Of a stretch of DNA of 64,000 nucleotides, positions 28,310 to 36,513 are shown in pieces. The DNA is from Cyclobacteriaceae bacterium. Lineage in GTDB: Bacteria > Bacteroidota > Bacteroidia > Cytophagales > Cyclobacteriaceae. The DNA lies in NCBI GenBank assembly GCA_020832305.1, contig JAFIEV010000089.1, forward strand, positions 124,001 to 188,000. The letters are read 5' to 3'. The notes under the pieces are model-generated. The model was not told where the DNA came from, made no database searches, and saw only the letters and a program-made list of their open reading frames with translations. The position numbers were made by a program, and so were the translations under genes. The stretch's first letter is position 1, and every line of letters begins with the position of its first letter.

Positions 28310-30121
28310 TCAGACATAAACCTTAGCAGGAACCATGCTTTCTATTTCTGATTCCGCATCTTCCAATGCATTCCAGATTTTGTCTTTGATTCCCTGATAG
28401 TCCTGTTTGACCCTTTCAGCCATTAATTTATAATATGCAATGCCTTCTTTTAAATTAGTCGTGAAAGTTTTAATATATTTCTCTTGCTTGGCATCCATAT
28501 TATCAGACATTTCCTCAAGCTGTTCCCTTAGATAATCTATATATAAAGACAGCTCCTTCACAAACATATGAGGTCTTTTGCTATCGTCGGTAATTTTAAT
28601 TCTGCCATAAATATGGTCAACCATTTCCTTCAGAGTAAAGGTACCCTTAAAATAAGCTATATTTGGCCCCGGACATATGGTGACAGCTGTTTGATTTTTT
28701 ATAGGCTTTAATCCATAATTTTTGAAAGCCGCATTGCTTAAACCAATACAAAGACACTCTTTTGTTGTAATAGATGCCAATCTTTTCTCATAGGTTTCAG
28801 GGTCGAGGTTTTCTCCATTTAATTGATCGATTTTCAAACGCTGATATTTACGAGAAGCTGTACAAATGGGAACTTCAGTGAATTCTGTATTTGAAACCAG
28901 GAATCGTTCAGTACATGGGCTGCCAGGCTTTCCTTCGGCCAGCCGGGTCTGTTTTTCTATTTCAGAGCTGGTTCCTTTCAGATAATGAAAACGAACACCC
29001 AACGGAGAATTATGGCTGAGGCATACATCTTCTTCACCAGCATTGCTTAATAGTTCCAAAGTTTCCGATTCAGTCGTAGTAGCTTCAGGTACGAGCAGAA
29101 AGGGAGTGCCCCATCCTGTTTTATGTACTTCATAATATTCCCGCATCAATTTGTCTTCTTCGTGCGTGCCTATCCCACCCTGTACCGTAATGTATATGGG
29201 ATGCGGCTCCTCATAGATTTCTGCTCCTCTTTCCTGAAGGGCTGAAACGTACAGAGCGTGCAAAGATGAAATTAGTTCTTCTTTTTTCTGTTTGAATTCC
29301 TCAAGTATGGGACCCAGCAGATATCCATCCGATGCAAAAGCATGACCTCCGCAATTAAGGCCGGATTCAACCCTGAACTCACTCACCCAGATACCTTTTT
29401 TAGCAAGATATTTACCCTGAATAAGGGCTGACCTGTAATCGCTGACCTTTATAACGACCTTTTTGTCAAATTGACCATGTCCTCTGGCATCAAATGCCCG
29501 CAAATTACCCAGGTAATTGTACAATCTGGGATTTAAACCGGCTGAAAATACCACAGAAGAACCTGTAAGGTCACTATTGGCATACCCTCTGAGGGCCGCA
29601 AGAGCATCAGAGCTTTCCCCGGGCATGGTTTCTTCAAGATCAGGATTGTTTTTATCGACTTTGGTCATGATATTTACATCGATCTGTCCGCGAACGATAT
29701 GCCTGCGAAGAAATGACTGAATTTCCTCAATCTCTTTAGTATCACTGAGGTTTTGCATACTGTGATACATCTGCTTCAGGTAGCTGTCTTCGGGGAGCAA
29801 CTCAAAATATTTTACAATATCAGAGCCTAAATCAAATGCGGCTGATCTCAATTTATCCATTTGCTCATTGACAATGCGCTGAACAAGATTAAGATAATCG
29901 GTTATTCGTTTTGCTCTGTGATCGTGCTCTTTCTCGGTAATTGGTGTATAGGTTTCATTGATGTGCTCATAGTAATACTTTCGCATTTTTTCTATGAGAT
30001 TATCCTCTATGATGGAGATAACTGAATCAATGCCAAATCTGGCCACCTTTACAGGGCTGTCAATGGTATAAGCCAACCCCATCACTGGAATGTGAAATGT
30101 GTGCTGTGAATTGTTATTCAT
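28310..30121 (-). CDS. Large uncharacterised protein with nitronate-monooxygenase-like barrel
   Basis: Protein of 603 residues that I can place only by distant resemblance. FHIPVMGLAYTIDSPVKVAR near the start, SGLNCGGHAFASDG in the middle and YITVQGGIGTHEEDKLMR followed by WGTPFLLVPEATT resemble the TIM-barrel landmarks of FMN-dependent nitronate monooxygenase/FabK enzymes (GGH and GGI-T phosphate-binding turns, G-T-x-F-x-x-x-x-E). A helical insertion (about residues 60-180) separates the first strand from the rest. The C-terminal 100 residues are a charged coiled-coil-like helix. Several cysteines (CLSHNSP, GSPCTERF, CTASRKY, CLCIGLSN) are spread through the second half and could bind a cofactor or metal. 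The ATG at 30121 is preferred to one 19 codons upstream, whose extra residues look untranslated. Enzyme activity is inference. Confidence 0.5.
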   Translation of the reverse strand: MNNNSQHTFHIPVMGLAYTIDSPVKVARFGIDSVISIIEDNLIEKMRKYYYEHINETYTPITEKEHDHRAKRITDYLNLVQRIVNEQMDKLRSAAFDLGSDIVKYFELLPEDSYLKQMYHSMQNLSDTKEIEEIQSFLRRHIVRGQIDVNIMTKVDKNNPDLEETMPGESSDALAALRGYANSDLTGSSVVFSAGLNPRLYNYLGNLRAFDARGHGQFDKKVVIKVSDYRSALIQGKYLAKKGIWVSEFRVESGLNCGGHAFASDGYLLGPILEEFKQKKEELISSLHALYVSALQERGAEIYEEPHPIYITVQGGIGTHEEDKLMREYYEVHKTGWGTPFLLVPEATTTESETLELLSNAGEEDVCLSHNSPLGVRFHYLKGTSSEIEKQTRLAEGKPGSPCTERFLVSNTEFTEVPICTASRKYQRLKIDQLNGENLDPETYEKRLASITTKECLCIGLSNAAFKNYGLKPIKNQTAVTICPGPNIAYFKGTFTLKEMVDHIYGRIKITDDSKRPHMFVKELSLYIDYLREQLEEMSDNMDAKQEKYIKTFTTNLKEGIAYYKLMAERVKQDYQGIKDKIWNALEDAESEIESMVPAKVYV

Positions 30122-30260
30122 GATTATTATTAATGAAAAGTCAAATGAACTAAATAAACCTATGTTATAATATGACATAAATCATGTTTTGCGTATAAAG
30201 GAGCCTATTTGACCAGTTGAATTACGATAAAAAATATTTTTGTTAAAAAATTATGGCCAT

Positions 30261-31067
30261 TCAATCTTCGTATCGGAGACCAAAATATCGCCGGAATTCA
30301 TGGTGCAAATGCAAAACTATATTCTCGGCATTCTGACGATCCATATACAAAAGAGGCTTACTATTGAAATACACTATAAAATCATCCCATTCACGACGAC
30401 TTAAAGCATACTGACTCATAAACTGTTCGCGAAGTGCCTGAGAATTTATTGTTTGATTGTAAACCAACTCCCTTTTTTTTCTTTCATAACTCTGCATCAA
30501 AAGTCTTTTTTCTTTCGCCTCCTTAGAAAAATAAGAAATTGGCCCGTAGTTTATCGAACCTATGGGCACATCTGAAATATCACCTGGGTCATATGGCCTG
30601 GGGAGACCCGGAACAAAAATAGGTTCGCGTTTGGGCCGTAAAAGGTATTCTGGTGTAAGATGTTCTGAATAAACAATTACCCCGGCCAGTTCGCGTACAT
30701 CTGGCTTCAGACGTATTACAACTTCTGCATTATTTCCTTTATAATTTGAAAAGGTAATTTTTTCTGTAATATACCCTACATATGAAAAGATAAGGGTATC
30801 GGATTTTAATATTCTGATTCTAAACATTCCTGCCGCATTCGTAACCGTTCCTACCCTGCTCTCTCTGCCGTAAATATGCACCCCTGGTAAATTTTCAAGA
30901 TCATCGCCGCTTATGACGTTCCCACTCACAATAATACGTTCAGGTGTTTCCACAGCCTGAGCCTGCGCATCTATGCCTGCTATTCCAAGCAAATACAGCA
31001 TGAACAAACCCTGCATGTAAATCAAGGTAAAATGATGAACTAAAAGTGGTAACTGCTTCCTGCGCAT
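30261..31067 (-). CDS. Secreted protein with carboxypeptidase-regulatory-like domain
   Basis: Protein of 268 residues. The N-terminal signal region (hydrophobic LFMLYLLGIAGIDAQAQA) is followed by a CarboxypepD_reg-like beta-sandwich (about 40-130): IIVSGNVISGDDLENLPGVH, then VTNAAGMFRIRI and DTLIFSYVGYITEKI. This is the plug-preceding domain of many TonB-dependent proteins, here without a barrel. The rest (about 140-268) is Arg- and Tyr-rich (YFSKEAKEKRLLMQSYERKK). It is preceded after 21 nt by the CobC-like phosphatase gene on the same strand. Likely envelope-associated; no specific function visible. Confidence 0.85.
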   Translation of the reverse strand: MRRKQLPLLVHHFTLIYMQGLFMLYLLGIAGIDAQAQAVETPERIIVSGNVISGDDLENLPGVHIYGRESRVGTVTNAAGMFRIRILKSDTLIFSYVGYITEKITFSNYKGNNAEVVIRLKPDVRELAGVIVYSEHLTPEYLLRPKREPIFVPGLPRPYDPGDISDVPIGSINYGPISYFSKEAKEKRLLMQSYERKKRELVYNQTINSQALREQFMSQYALSRREWDDFIVYFNSKPLLYMDRQNAENIVLHLHHEFRRYFGLRYED

Positions 31068-31088
31068 ACAATCAAATATACGTGACCT

Positions 31089-31664
31089 TTACAGATTAAC
31101 GCACTTTACAAGACTTGTACCATCCTCTTTTAACAAAATTTGTGAAATACTGCCAAAAGCTATATCAAAAGAAAAAATGTACTCTAAGGGAATCCTTAAG
31201 TAATGCGCCAGCAATGCCCTGATCACCCCTGAATGCGTAACAACAATTACTTCTTTGTGTGGGGTTTGTTTAATGTCATCGATAGAAGCAAGACTGCGAA
31301 TCAACAACTGTCTAAAGGTTTCTCCTCCCGGACATGACTGGTTGACAAAATTTGATTTCCATCTCACCAGTTGATCCTGCGGTAAAGTATTTAAATGCTT
31401 TTCTTCCCACTCACCGTAGTTCAATTCTTTGATTCGATCCTCTTTAATAATTTTGGCAGATAATTTTTCCGAAAGTCTTTCTGCAAGCTTTACACAACGG
31501 CTTAAAGGACTGCAATAAATAACTACTTGAGAATCGGTATTGACCTTTGATAATACTTCATTAAAATCACCCTGCCAGGTTGAGGCGAGTGGAACATCTG
31601 TATGACCGTATAAAACATGAGATTCTATCTGTACCCGGGTGTGCCTGACAAGCGTTATAAGCAT
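31089..31664 (-). CDS. Histidine phosphatase family protein (alpha-ribazole phosphatase-like)
   Basis: Branch-1 histidine phosphatase of 191 residues. The catalytic motif is LVRHT at residues 5-9, with the phosphohistidine at His8. YCSPLSRCVKLAERL, ELNYGEWEEKHL and VVTHSGVIRALLAHYL supply the other arginine, acid and second histidine. LVRHTRV plus LYGHTDVPLA resembles CobC (alpha-ribazole-5'-phosphate phosphatase of cobalamin assembly), which is the best guess. No other cobalamin genes are in the window, so the substrate is uncertain. The downstream neighbour is the regulatory-domain protein. Confidence 0.88.
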   Translation of the reverse strand: MLITLVRHTRVQIESHVLYGHTDVPLASTWQGDFNEVLSKVNTDSQVVIYCSPLSRCVKLAERLSEKLSAKIIKEDRIKELNYGEWEEKHLNTLPQDQLVRWKSNFVNQSCPGGETFRQLLIRSLASIDDIKQTPHKEVIVVTHSGVIRALLAHYLRIPLEYIFSFDIAFGSISQILLKEDGTSLVKCVNL

Positions 31665-31786
31665 TTTACAAAATATTCAACAATACAATAGCTAGGCCAT
31701 GAAAAGACCGGTTAATAATTAAAAAAGCTTTAAAGCAAAATCTAAACCAAAAACTGATGAAAGCAGTCTAAAAGTTCCAGCAAAAA

Positions 31787-31900
31787 TTATTTAGATTTTA
31801 CTTTTTTAACAGATTGAGTAGCTTTTTTTCTGGGGCGATTTACGCCAAAGGAACCTTTGGCGATTTTACCTTTTTTTGTTTTTTTATCTCCTTTTCCCAT
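31787..31900 (-). CDS. 30S ribosomal protein Thx, 37 residues
   Basis: Very short gene for a basic ribosomal protein: MGKGDKKTKKGKIAKGSFG followed by VNRPRKK and a Lys-rich end. The GKGDKKT...KGKI...GSFG...RP pattern matches the small Thx protein (S31e-like) of Bacteroidota and Thermus, which sits in the head of the 30S subunit. About 40% of the residues are Lys or Arg. It is shorter than most gene finders accept. It is monocistronic between the phosphatase gene and a divergent hypothetical gene. No terminator was identified. Confidence 0.88.
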   Translation of the reverse strand: MGKGDKKTKKGKIAKGSFGVNRPRKKATQSVKKVKSK

Positions 31901-32058
31901 GATTAAATTTTTGAGTTAAGAATCATTTTATGCAAAATAAAGAATAGACAGCAAAAACATAAATATTTTTTGCATAAACAAAAATATAAATAAATTCCCT
32001 CAATTTCCAAAACCAAAAAATATACATATGGTTACAACCAAATAAACATTAAAATGAA

Positions 32059-32538
32059 ATGGCTACAGCAAATCCAACACTTATACATGCCTTGCGAAAT
32101 ACGGCAAAAAAATTGAAAGAAGGCGCTTCCTATCAATGGGGTCATATGGGCGCGTGTAATTGCGGAAATCTGGCCCAGGAACTCACGCCTTTCAGCAAAG
32201 CCGAAATACATGCTTTTGCCATGGAACGTCACGGCGACTGGAGTCAGCAAATACTCGAATTTTGTCCTGCCAGTGGTTATCCAATGGATCTGCTCATAGA
32301 TAATCTTATCAAGACAGGTCTTACTTTAGATGACTTATCGAATTTGGAAAAACTCAGTGATCAACTAATACTGAAAAGACTTCCTGAAGCCAGAAAATAT
32401 CTTAATCACAATCGCAAAGAAGATGTTATTCTTTATATGGAAACCTGGGCCAACCTGCTGGAAGATCAGCTCTTATTGTCCATTGACATAAGTGATGCCA
32501 GAAAAACTGCGGTAAATCATACTGCTTACAGCATTTAA
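32059..32538 (+). CDS. Conserved hypothetical protein with CNCG motif
   Basis: Soluble, largely helical protein of 159 residues without a signal peptide. Notable features are WGHMGACNCGNLAQELT (Cys pair near residue 33, plus His), then FAMERHGDWSQQILEFCPAS with another Cys and His. Together these could bind a metal, but no known zinc-binding pattern is complete. The second half is regular helix (LIKTGLTLDDLSNLEKLSDQ). I do not recognise the family. It diverges from the Thx gene and lies 55 bp ahead of the exported methyltransferase gene. Confidence 0.7.
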   Translation: MATANPTLIHALRNTAKKLKEGASYQWGHMGACNCGNLAQELTPFSKAEIHAFAMERHGDWSQQILEFCPASGYPMDLLIDNLIKTGLTLDDLSNLEKLSDQLILKRLPEARKYLNHNRKEDVILYMETWANLLEDQLLLSIDISDARKTAVNHTAYSI

Positions 32539-32593
32539 AATAGACAAACATTGATTCTGATCTTTCCGTTAGCTTACTTATAAACTTAAGCTG

Positions 32594-33229
32594 ATGGAAA
32601 GATTATTATATCACTTCTTTATATGCAGTATTTTCCTGCACATTTCATTTCTTCCTCTACAGATACAAGGACAGGATTTAGACAGCAAAGTGGCGTCTTT
32701 TCTTAAAAAAAATAAAAGTCAATGGAAAGACCTTAACGTCCCCTATGAAGATGGGCAGACACTTTTTGATTTGATCGTGGAGCATAAATATACTTCAGCC
32801 CTTGAAATAGGAACATCGACCGGACACAGTACAATTTGGATGGCTTGGGCAATGAGCAAAACCGGTGGCAAGGTTATCACCATAGAAATAAATGAAAAAC
32901 GCTATCGCGAGGCTTTGAAAAATTTTAAAGAGGCAGGTTTGTCTGATTTCATAGATGCCCGACTGGCAGATGCAATGGAATTAATCCCAAAACTTGTCGG
33001 TCCTTTTGATTTTGTGTTTTCTGACGCAGATAAAGGCAACTATAAAAACTATTTCGAACTTCTTCATCCCAAATTAAAAAAAGGAGGCATTTTCTCTGCC
33101 CATAATGTTCGTGAAGGATATTACGGCGTTGATGATTTTCTTCAAACCATTAAAAATCACCCTGATTACGAAACGACTTTCGATACCAAAACCAGGGCGG
33201 GAATTTCTCTTAGTAAAAAAATTGATTAG
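32594..33229 (+). CDS. O-methyltransferase-type SAM enzyme with signal peptide
   Basis: Class I SAM-dependent methyltransferase of 211 residues, family 3 O-methyltransferase type (catechol/caffeoyl-CoA). Motif I is ALEIGTSTGHSTIWMA. The acidic loop is ITIEINEKRY. Motif FVFSDADKGNYKNYF carries the metal-binding Asp pair. Unusually, an N-terminal hydrophobic leader (MERLLYHFFICSIFLHISFL, ending near IQGQ) looks like a cleavable signal peptide, which would put a SAM-dependent enzyme outside the cytoplasm, where SAM is not expected. Alternatives are a membrane anchor or a mis-called start, but the first internal Met is far into the fold. The family is clear; location is the question. Confidence 0.85.
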   Translation: MERLLYHFFICSIFLHISFLPLQIQGQDLDSKVASFLKKNKSQWKDLNVPYEDGQTLFDLIVEHKYTSALEIGTSTGHSTIWMAWAMSKTGGKVITIEINEKRYREALKNFKEAGLSDFIDARLADAMELIPKLVGPFDFVFSDADKGNYKNYFELLHPKLKKGGIFSAHNVREGYYGVDDFLQTIKNHPDYETTFDTKTRAGISLSKKID

Positions 33230-33375
33230 GGCATTTTTAATAATGATAAATATTAATAATCTGACTAAAAATAAAAATATTTAACTCAACTCTTTGACTT
33301 TTTAGTTTTTTTAACTAAATAGCATTAATTTTTAGGAATAAATATAATTATTTTGCAATGTAAAATCACAAAAAA

Positions 33376-33948
33376 ATGCATTTTTACCGATCTATAAGAA
33401 TTTTTGTATCCACAGTTTTATTTACTTTTTTTCTCATTTTGTTTATGCCCCCTACAGTTAAAGCTCAGGTCAGTAAAGGCGATAAACTTTTAGGCGGGAA
33501 TCTTTCTTACACTAATGCATTTATGGGAGATGCCTTTTTTAGTTACGGAGTTGAAAACTTTACATTTTTACCCTATTTTGGATATTTTTTAGGGGATGGT
33601 TTTATGGTAGGTTTGGGTGTTGGTGTCAGTTATACGAATTTCCAGTCAGAAACCTTAACAGGTGTAATAATAAATCCATTCGTTCGCAAATTTTTCACAA
33701 TTGATGAAAATAAGTTTTACTTTTTTTTAGAAGGCGGTGTTGGCGGAATATTGTACGACCATAATAATTATGGCAACACAATTTTATTAGGAATTTCTCC
33801 TGGTTTCACTTACTTTTTTTCAAGAAATTGGGGAGTTGATTTGATGTTTAAGGGAATTACCTTCGAAGGAAATCAAAATCGAAGAAACAGATTTGAAGCA
33901 GGTGTGAGTTCTATTTCACCACAAATTGGCCTTAATTTTTATTTCTGA
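33376..33948 (+). CDS. Outer-membrane beta-barrel protein (OmpA/OprF N-terminal-like)
   Basis: Protein of 190 residues with a signal peptide (cleaved near TVKAQ) and alternating aromatic beta-strands: LLGGNLSYTNAFMGDAFFSY, then GFMVGLGVGVSYTNF, KFYFFLEGGVGGILYD and ISPQIGLNFYF ending in Phe, the usual outer-membrane insertion signal. An eight-stranded barrel is the likely fold. No periplasmic domain follows. It is monocistronic and flanked by AT-rich spacers. Confidence 0.85.
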   Translation: MHFYRSIRIFVSTVLFTFFLILFMPPTVKAQVSKGDKLLGGNLSYTNAFMGDAFFSYGVENFTFLPYFGYFLGDGFMVGLGVGVSYTNFQSETLTGVIINPFVRKFFTIDENKFYFFLEGGVGGILYDHNNYGNTILLGISPGFTYFFSRNWGVDLMFKGITFEGNQNRRNRFEAGVSSISPQIGLNFYF

Positions 33949-34027
33949 TCTTATTTGTGTTTCAATTATTTTCTGATAATGGGGTCCAGACAATATTAAA
34001 AAAAAACATATTTATTGATTTCAAACG

Positions 34028-34059
34028 TTTGCTGTATTTGACTACATCCATTAAGTTTG
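34028..34059 (+). promoter_or_regulatory. Bacteroidota-type promoter for the DUF5916 gene
   Basis: TTTG (34028-34031), a 20-bp spacer and TAAGTTTG (34052-34059) match the consensus fully. The start codon is 27 bp further on. Confidence 0.65.
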
Positions 34060-34086
34060 TTTAATTTTAATAGTTAAGCAAGAGGG

Positions 34087-36309
34087 ATGCGTTTTTTTGT
34101 CGTAATAGCAGTATGCTGTTTTATTACAATTTCAGGTTATTCACAGCAAAATGGAAGAGGGACTGTCAAAGCCGCGCATGCGTACAAATATGAAGATTTA
34201 TCCATTCAATTAGATGGCTCATTGGATGAATCAGTTTGGCAGGATATTGCCCACTGGACAGGAGAATTTTATCAATATTTCCCCTCAGATACTTCTTTTG
34301 CCAACGCCCAGACAAAGGTAAAAATCGTTTATGATGATAAATTTCTGTATGTCGCAGCCATTATGTATAACCTTGAAGATCGGGATGAATATGTAAGCAC
34401 ATCTTTGCGAAGGGATTACAGAGGAGATCAAAATGATGGGGTAAGCTTCGTTTTTGATACCTTTAATGACAATACCAATGCTTTTTTGTTTGGTGTTAAT
34501 CCATATGGTGTACAGAGAGAGTCTTTAATCGCAAATGGTGGTGCTGAAAGAACCGATCTGAATCTGGCCTGGGATAACAAATGGTATTCGGCGGCAAAAA
34601 TATATGACAATTACTGGGTGGTTGAATTGGCCATTCCTTTTTCTACCCTTAGGTACAAAGACAATGCTTCAGAATGGAATGCCAATTTTTACAGAATTGA
34701 CAGTAAGTATAATGAAAGAAGTAGCTGGGCACGAATCCCCAGAAACTTTTCCTTGATCTCTGTTGCTTTTACCCATAAGATCTATTTTTCAGAACCTCTT
34801 CGAAAATACGGAGCCAACATTTCTTTAATCCCTTATGCGGCTGCCGGACAATCCAGAAATAAACTGGAAGGAACCCGGAATCCAATACGACCTTCATTTG
34901 GCGGTGATGCCAAGCTTGGCGTTGGTCCTGCGCTAAATCTCGATCTTACGGTCAACCCTGATTTTTCTCAGGTTGAAGTAGACGAACAGGTGACAAATCT
35001 CGACCGCTTTGAAATTTTCTTTCCGGAGCGAAGGCAATTTTTTCTTGAAAATGCCGACCTCTTTGCCGATTTCGGAACCCCTACCCTAAGACCTTTTTTT
35101 TCCAGACGAATTGGTGTAGACCGGGATGAGTCTACAGGACAGAATGTGCAAAACCAAATTCTTTTTGGCGGCCGCCTCAGTGGTAAAATTACCGATGACT
35201 GGAGGGTCGGATTGATGAACATGCAAACGGCAAATGATGATGAAAAGGGAATCAGCGGCAAAAATTTTTCGGTTGCTGCCGTACAAAAAAAAGTCTTTGC
35301 CCGGTCGAATATTGGTGTAATAATGATAAACCGGGAAAGTTTAAACACTGCAAGCGAATCAGGTCTGTTTGACACTTCTGATTATAATCGTTTACTGGGC
35401 ATTGACTATAACCTGGCTTCTGGAGACAACCGCTGGACTGGTAAGTTTTTTTATCATAAAAGTTTCGATGCACAATCTGCCGGGAATTCAGGGGCTTTAC
35501 ACGGTCAACTCAACTATAACGATTTGCATGTTACCGCAAGTGTTTCTTATTCTGATATTGGCGAATCCTTTGATCCAAAAGTGGGCTTTGCACCCCGAAA
35601 TGATTATAAGCGTATTGCGTCGAGCTTTGCATATCAGTTTTTTCCGGTATCTGACCTCATTAATCGTCATGGTCCTGGTATTGAATCAGAAAATTTATGG
35701 AATGAGACTTATGGGAATACCGATGAATTATATACTCTTTTTTATGATTTGCAATTTCAATCGCAATCTATATTAAGATTTAGCATGAACAGACGCTACA
35801 CCTACCTGTTTTCTCCATTTGACCCTACCCGTACTCAGGGTGAGCCACTGGCAAGCGATACAGGTTATGGGAATAATTTTTGGGGGTTCAGGTATGTGGG
35901 CAACCCCAGAATGCCATTATTTTTTACACTGATCGGCCAAAAAGGTGAATATTTTACAGGTAATATAAACTCCCTGCAAGGCATTATGAACTGGCGCATC
36001 GGTTACATAGCCAATATTTCCATGAACTTCAGTTACAATAACATCGTACTTCCAAAACCCCAGAATTCAGCCAACCTGATACTCGCCGGTCCACGAATCG
36101 ATCTTACCTTAAGCAAGGATCTGTTTATCACTACTTTCTTTCAATACAATAATCAGATCAACAACATCAATATAAACACAAGGCTGCAATGGAGATATGC
36201 GCCGGTTTCTGACCTTTTTATAGTTTATACCGAAAATTACTTTCCATCAACTTTTGCTTCCAAGCAACGCGCCCTGGTAATGAAATTAAGCTATTGGCTT
36301 AATATCTAA
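34087..36309 (+). CDS. DUF5916 outer-membrane protein with CBM9-like domain
   Basis: Protein of 740 residues. The signal peptide ends near SGYSQQ. A carbohydrate-binding family 9-like domain follows (about 30-215: QLDGSLDESVWQDIAHWTGE, and VVELAIPFSTLRYKDN). Then comes a DUF5916 barrel with FSQVEVDEQVTNLDRFEIFF and FPERRQFFLENADLF, ending in an aromatic terminal strand (KLSYWLNI). The domain pair is common in Bacteroidota, and the barrel is thought to sit in the outer membrane; the ligand is unknown. It has its own promoter and ends at a convergent hairpin facing the GH78 gene, so a link with rhamnose-containing glycans is possible but unproven. Confidence 0.9.
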   Translation: MRFFVVIAVCCFITISGYSQQNGRGTVKAAHAYKYEDLSIQLDGSLDESVWQDIAHWTGEFYQYFPSDTSFANAQTKVKIVYDDKFLYVAAIMYNLEDRDEYVSTSLRRDYRGDQNDGVSFVFDTFNDNTNAFLFGVNPYGVQRESLIANGGAERTDLNLAWDNKWYSAAKIYDNYWVVELAIPFSTLRYKDNASEWNANFYRIDSKYNERSSWARIPRNFSLISVAFTHKIYFSEPLRKYGANISLIPYAAAGQSRNKLEGTRNPIRPSFGGDAKLGVGPALNLDLTVNPDFSQVEVDEQVTNLDRFEIFFPERRQFFLENADLFADFGTPTLRPFFSRRIGVDRDESTGQNVQNQILFGGRLSGKITDDWRVGLMNMQTANDDEKGISGKNFSVAAVQKKVFARSNIGVIMINRESLNTASESGLFDTSDYNRLLGIDYNLASGDNRWTGKFFYHKSFDAQSAGNSGALHGQLNYNDLHVTASVSYSDIGESFDPKVGFAPRNDYKRIASSFAYQFFPVSDLINRHGPGIESENLWNETYGNTDELYTLFYDLQFQSQSILRFSMNRRYTYLFSPFDPTRTQGEPLASDTGYGNNFWGFRYVGNPRMPLFFTLIGQKGEYFTGNINSLQGIMNWRIGYIANISMNFSYNNIVLPKPQNSANLILAGPRIDLTLSKDLFITTFFQYNNQINNININTRLQWRYAPVSDLFIVYTENYFPSTFASKQRALVMKLSYWLNI

Positions 36310-36450
36310 AATATCATATTACATGACGCATTTCAGACTTCGCCAACTGTGTGTAAAAAGCTTGTTTGTTTGGGTAGTGGAATTTTATAAAGTAATTACC
36401 TGGCAATTATGCTTAATTGTCAGTTCGCTTTATAAAGTGACCTGAAATAA

Positions 36451-36484
36451 TAAAGGAGATTACCTTTTCCAGGAATCTCCTTTA
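36451..36484. terminator. Bidirectional terminator hairpin
   Basis: TAAAGGAGATT pairs perfectly with AATCTCCTTTA (11 bp) around a 12-nt loop, between the convergent DUF5916 and GH78 genes. Confidence 0.7.
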
Positions 36485-36513
36485 TACAAATGGGGTATTA
36501 AAAAGTTAAATTA

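Noticed and set aside
30122-30178. N-terminal extension of the barrel protein to an upstream ATG
   Set aside because: The extra 19 residues have no domain character, and the sequence after the ATG at 30121 matches where the conserved region starts.
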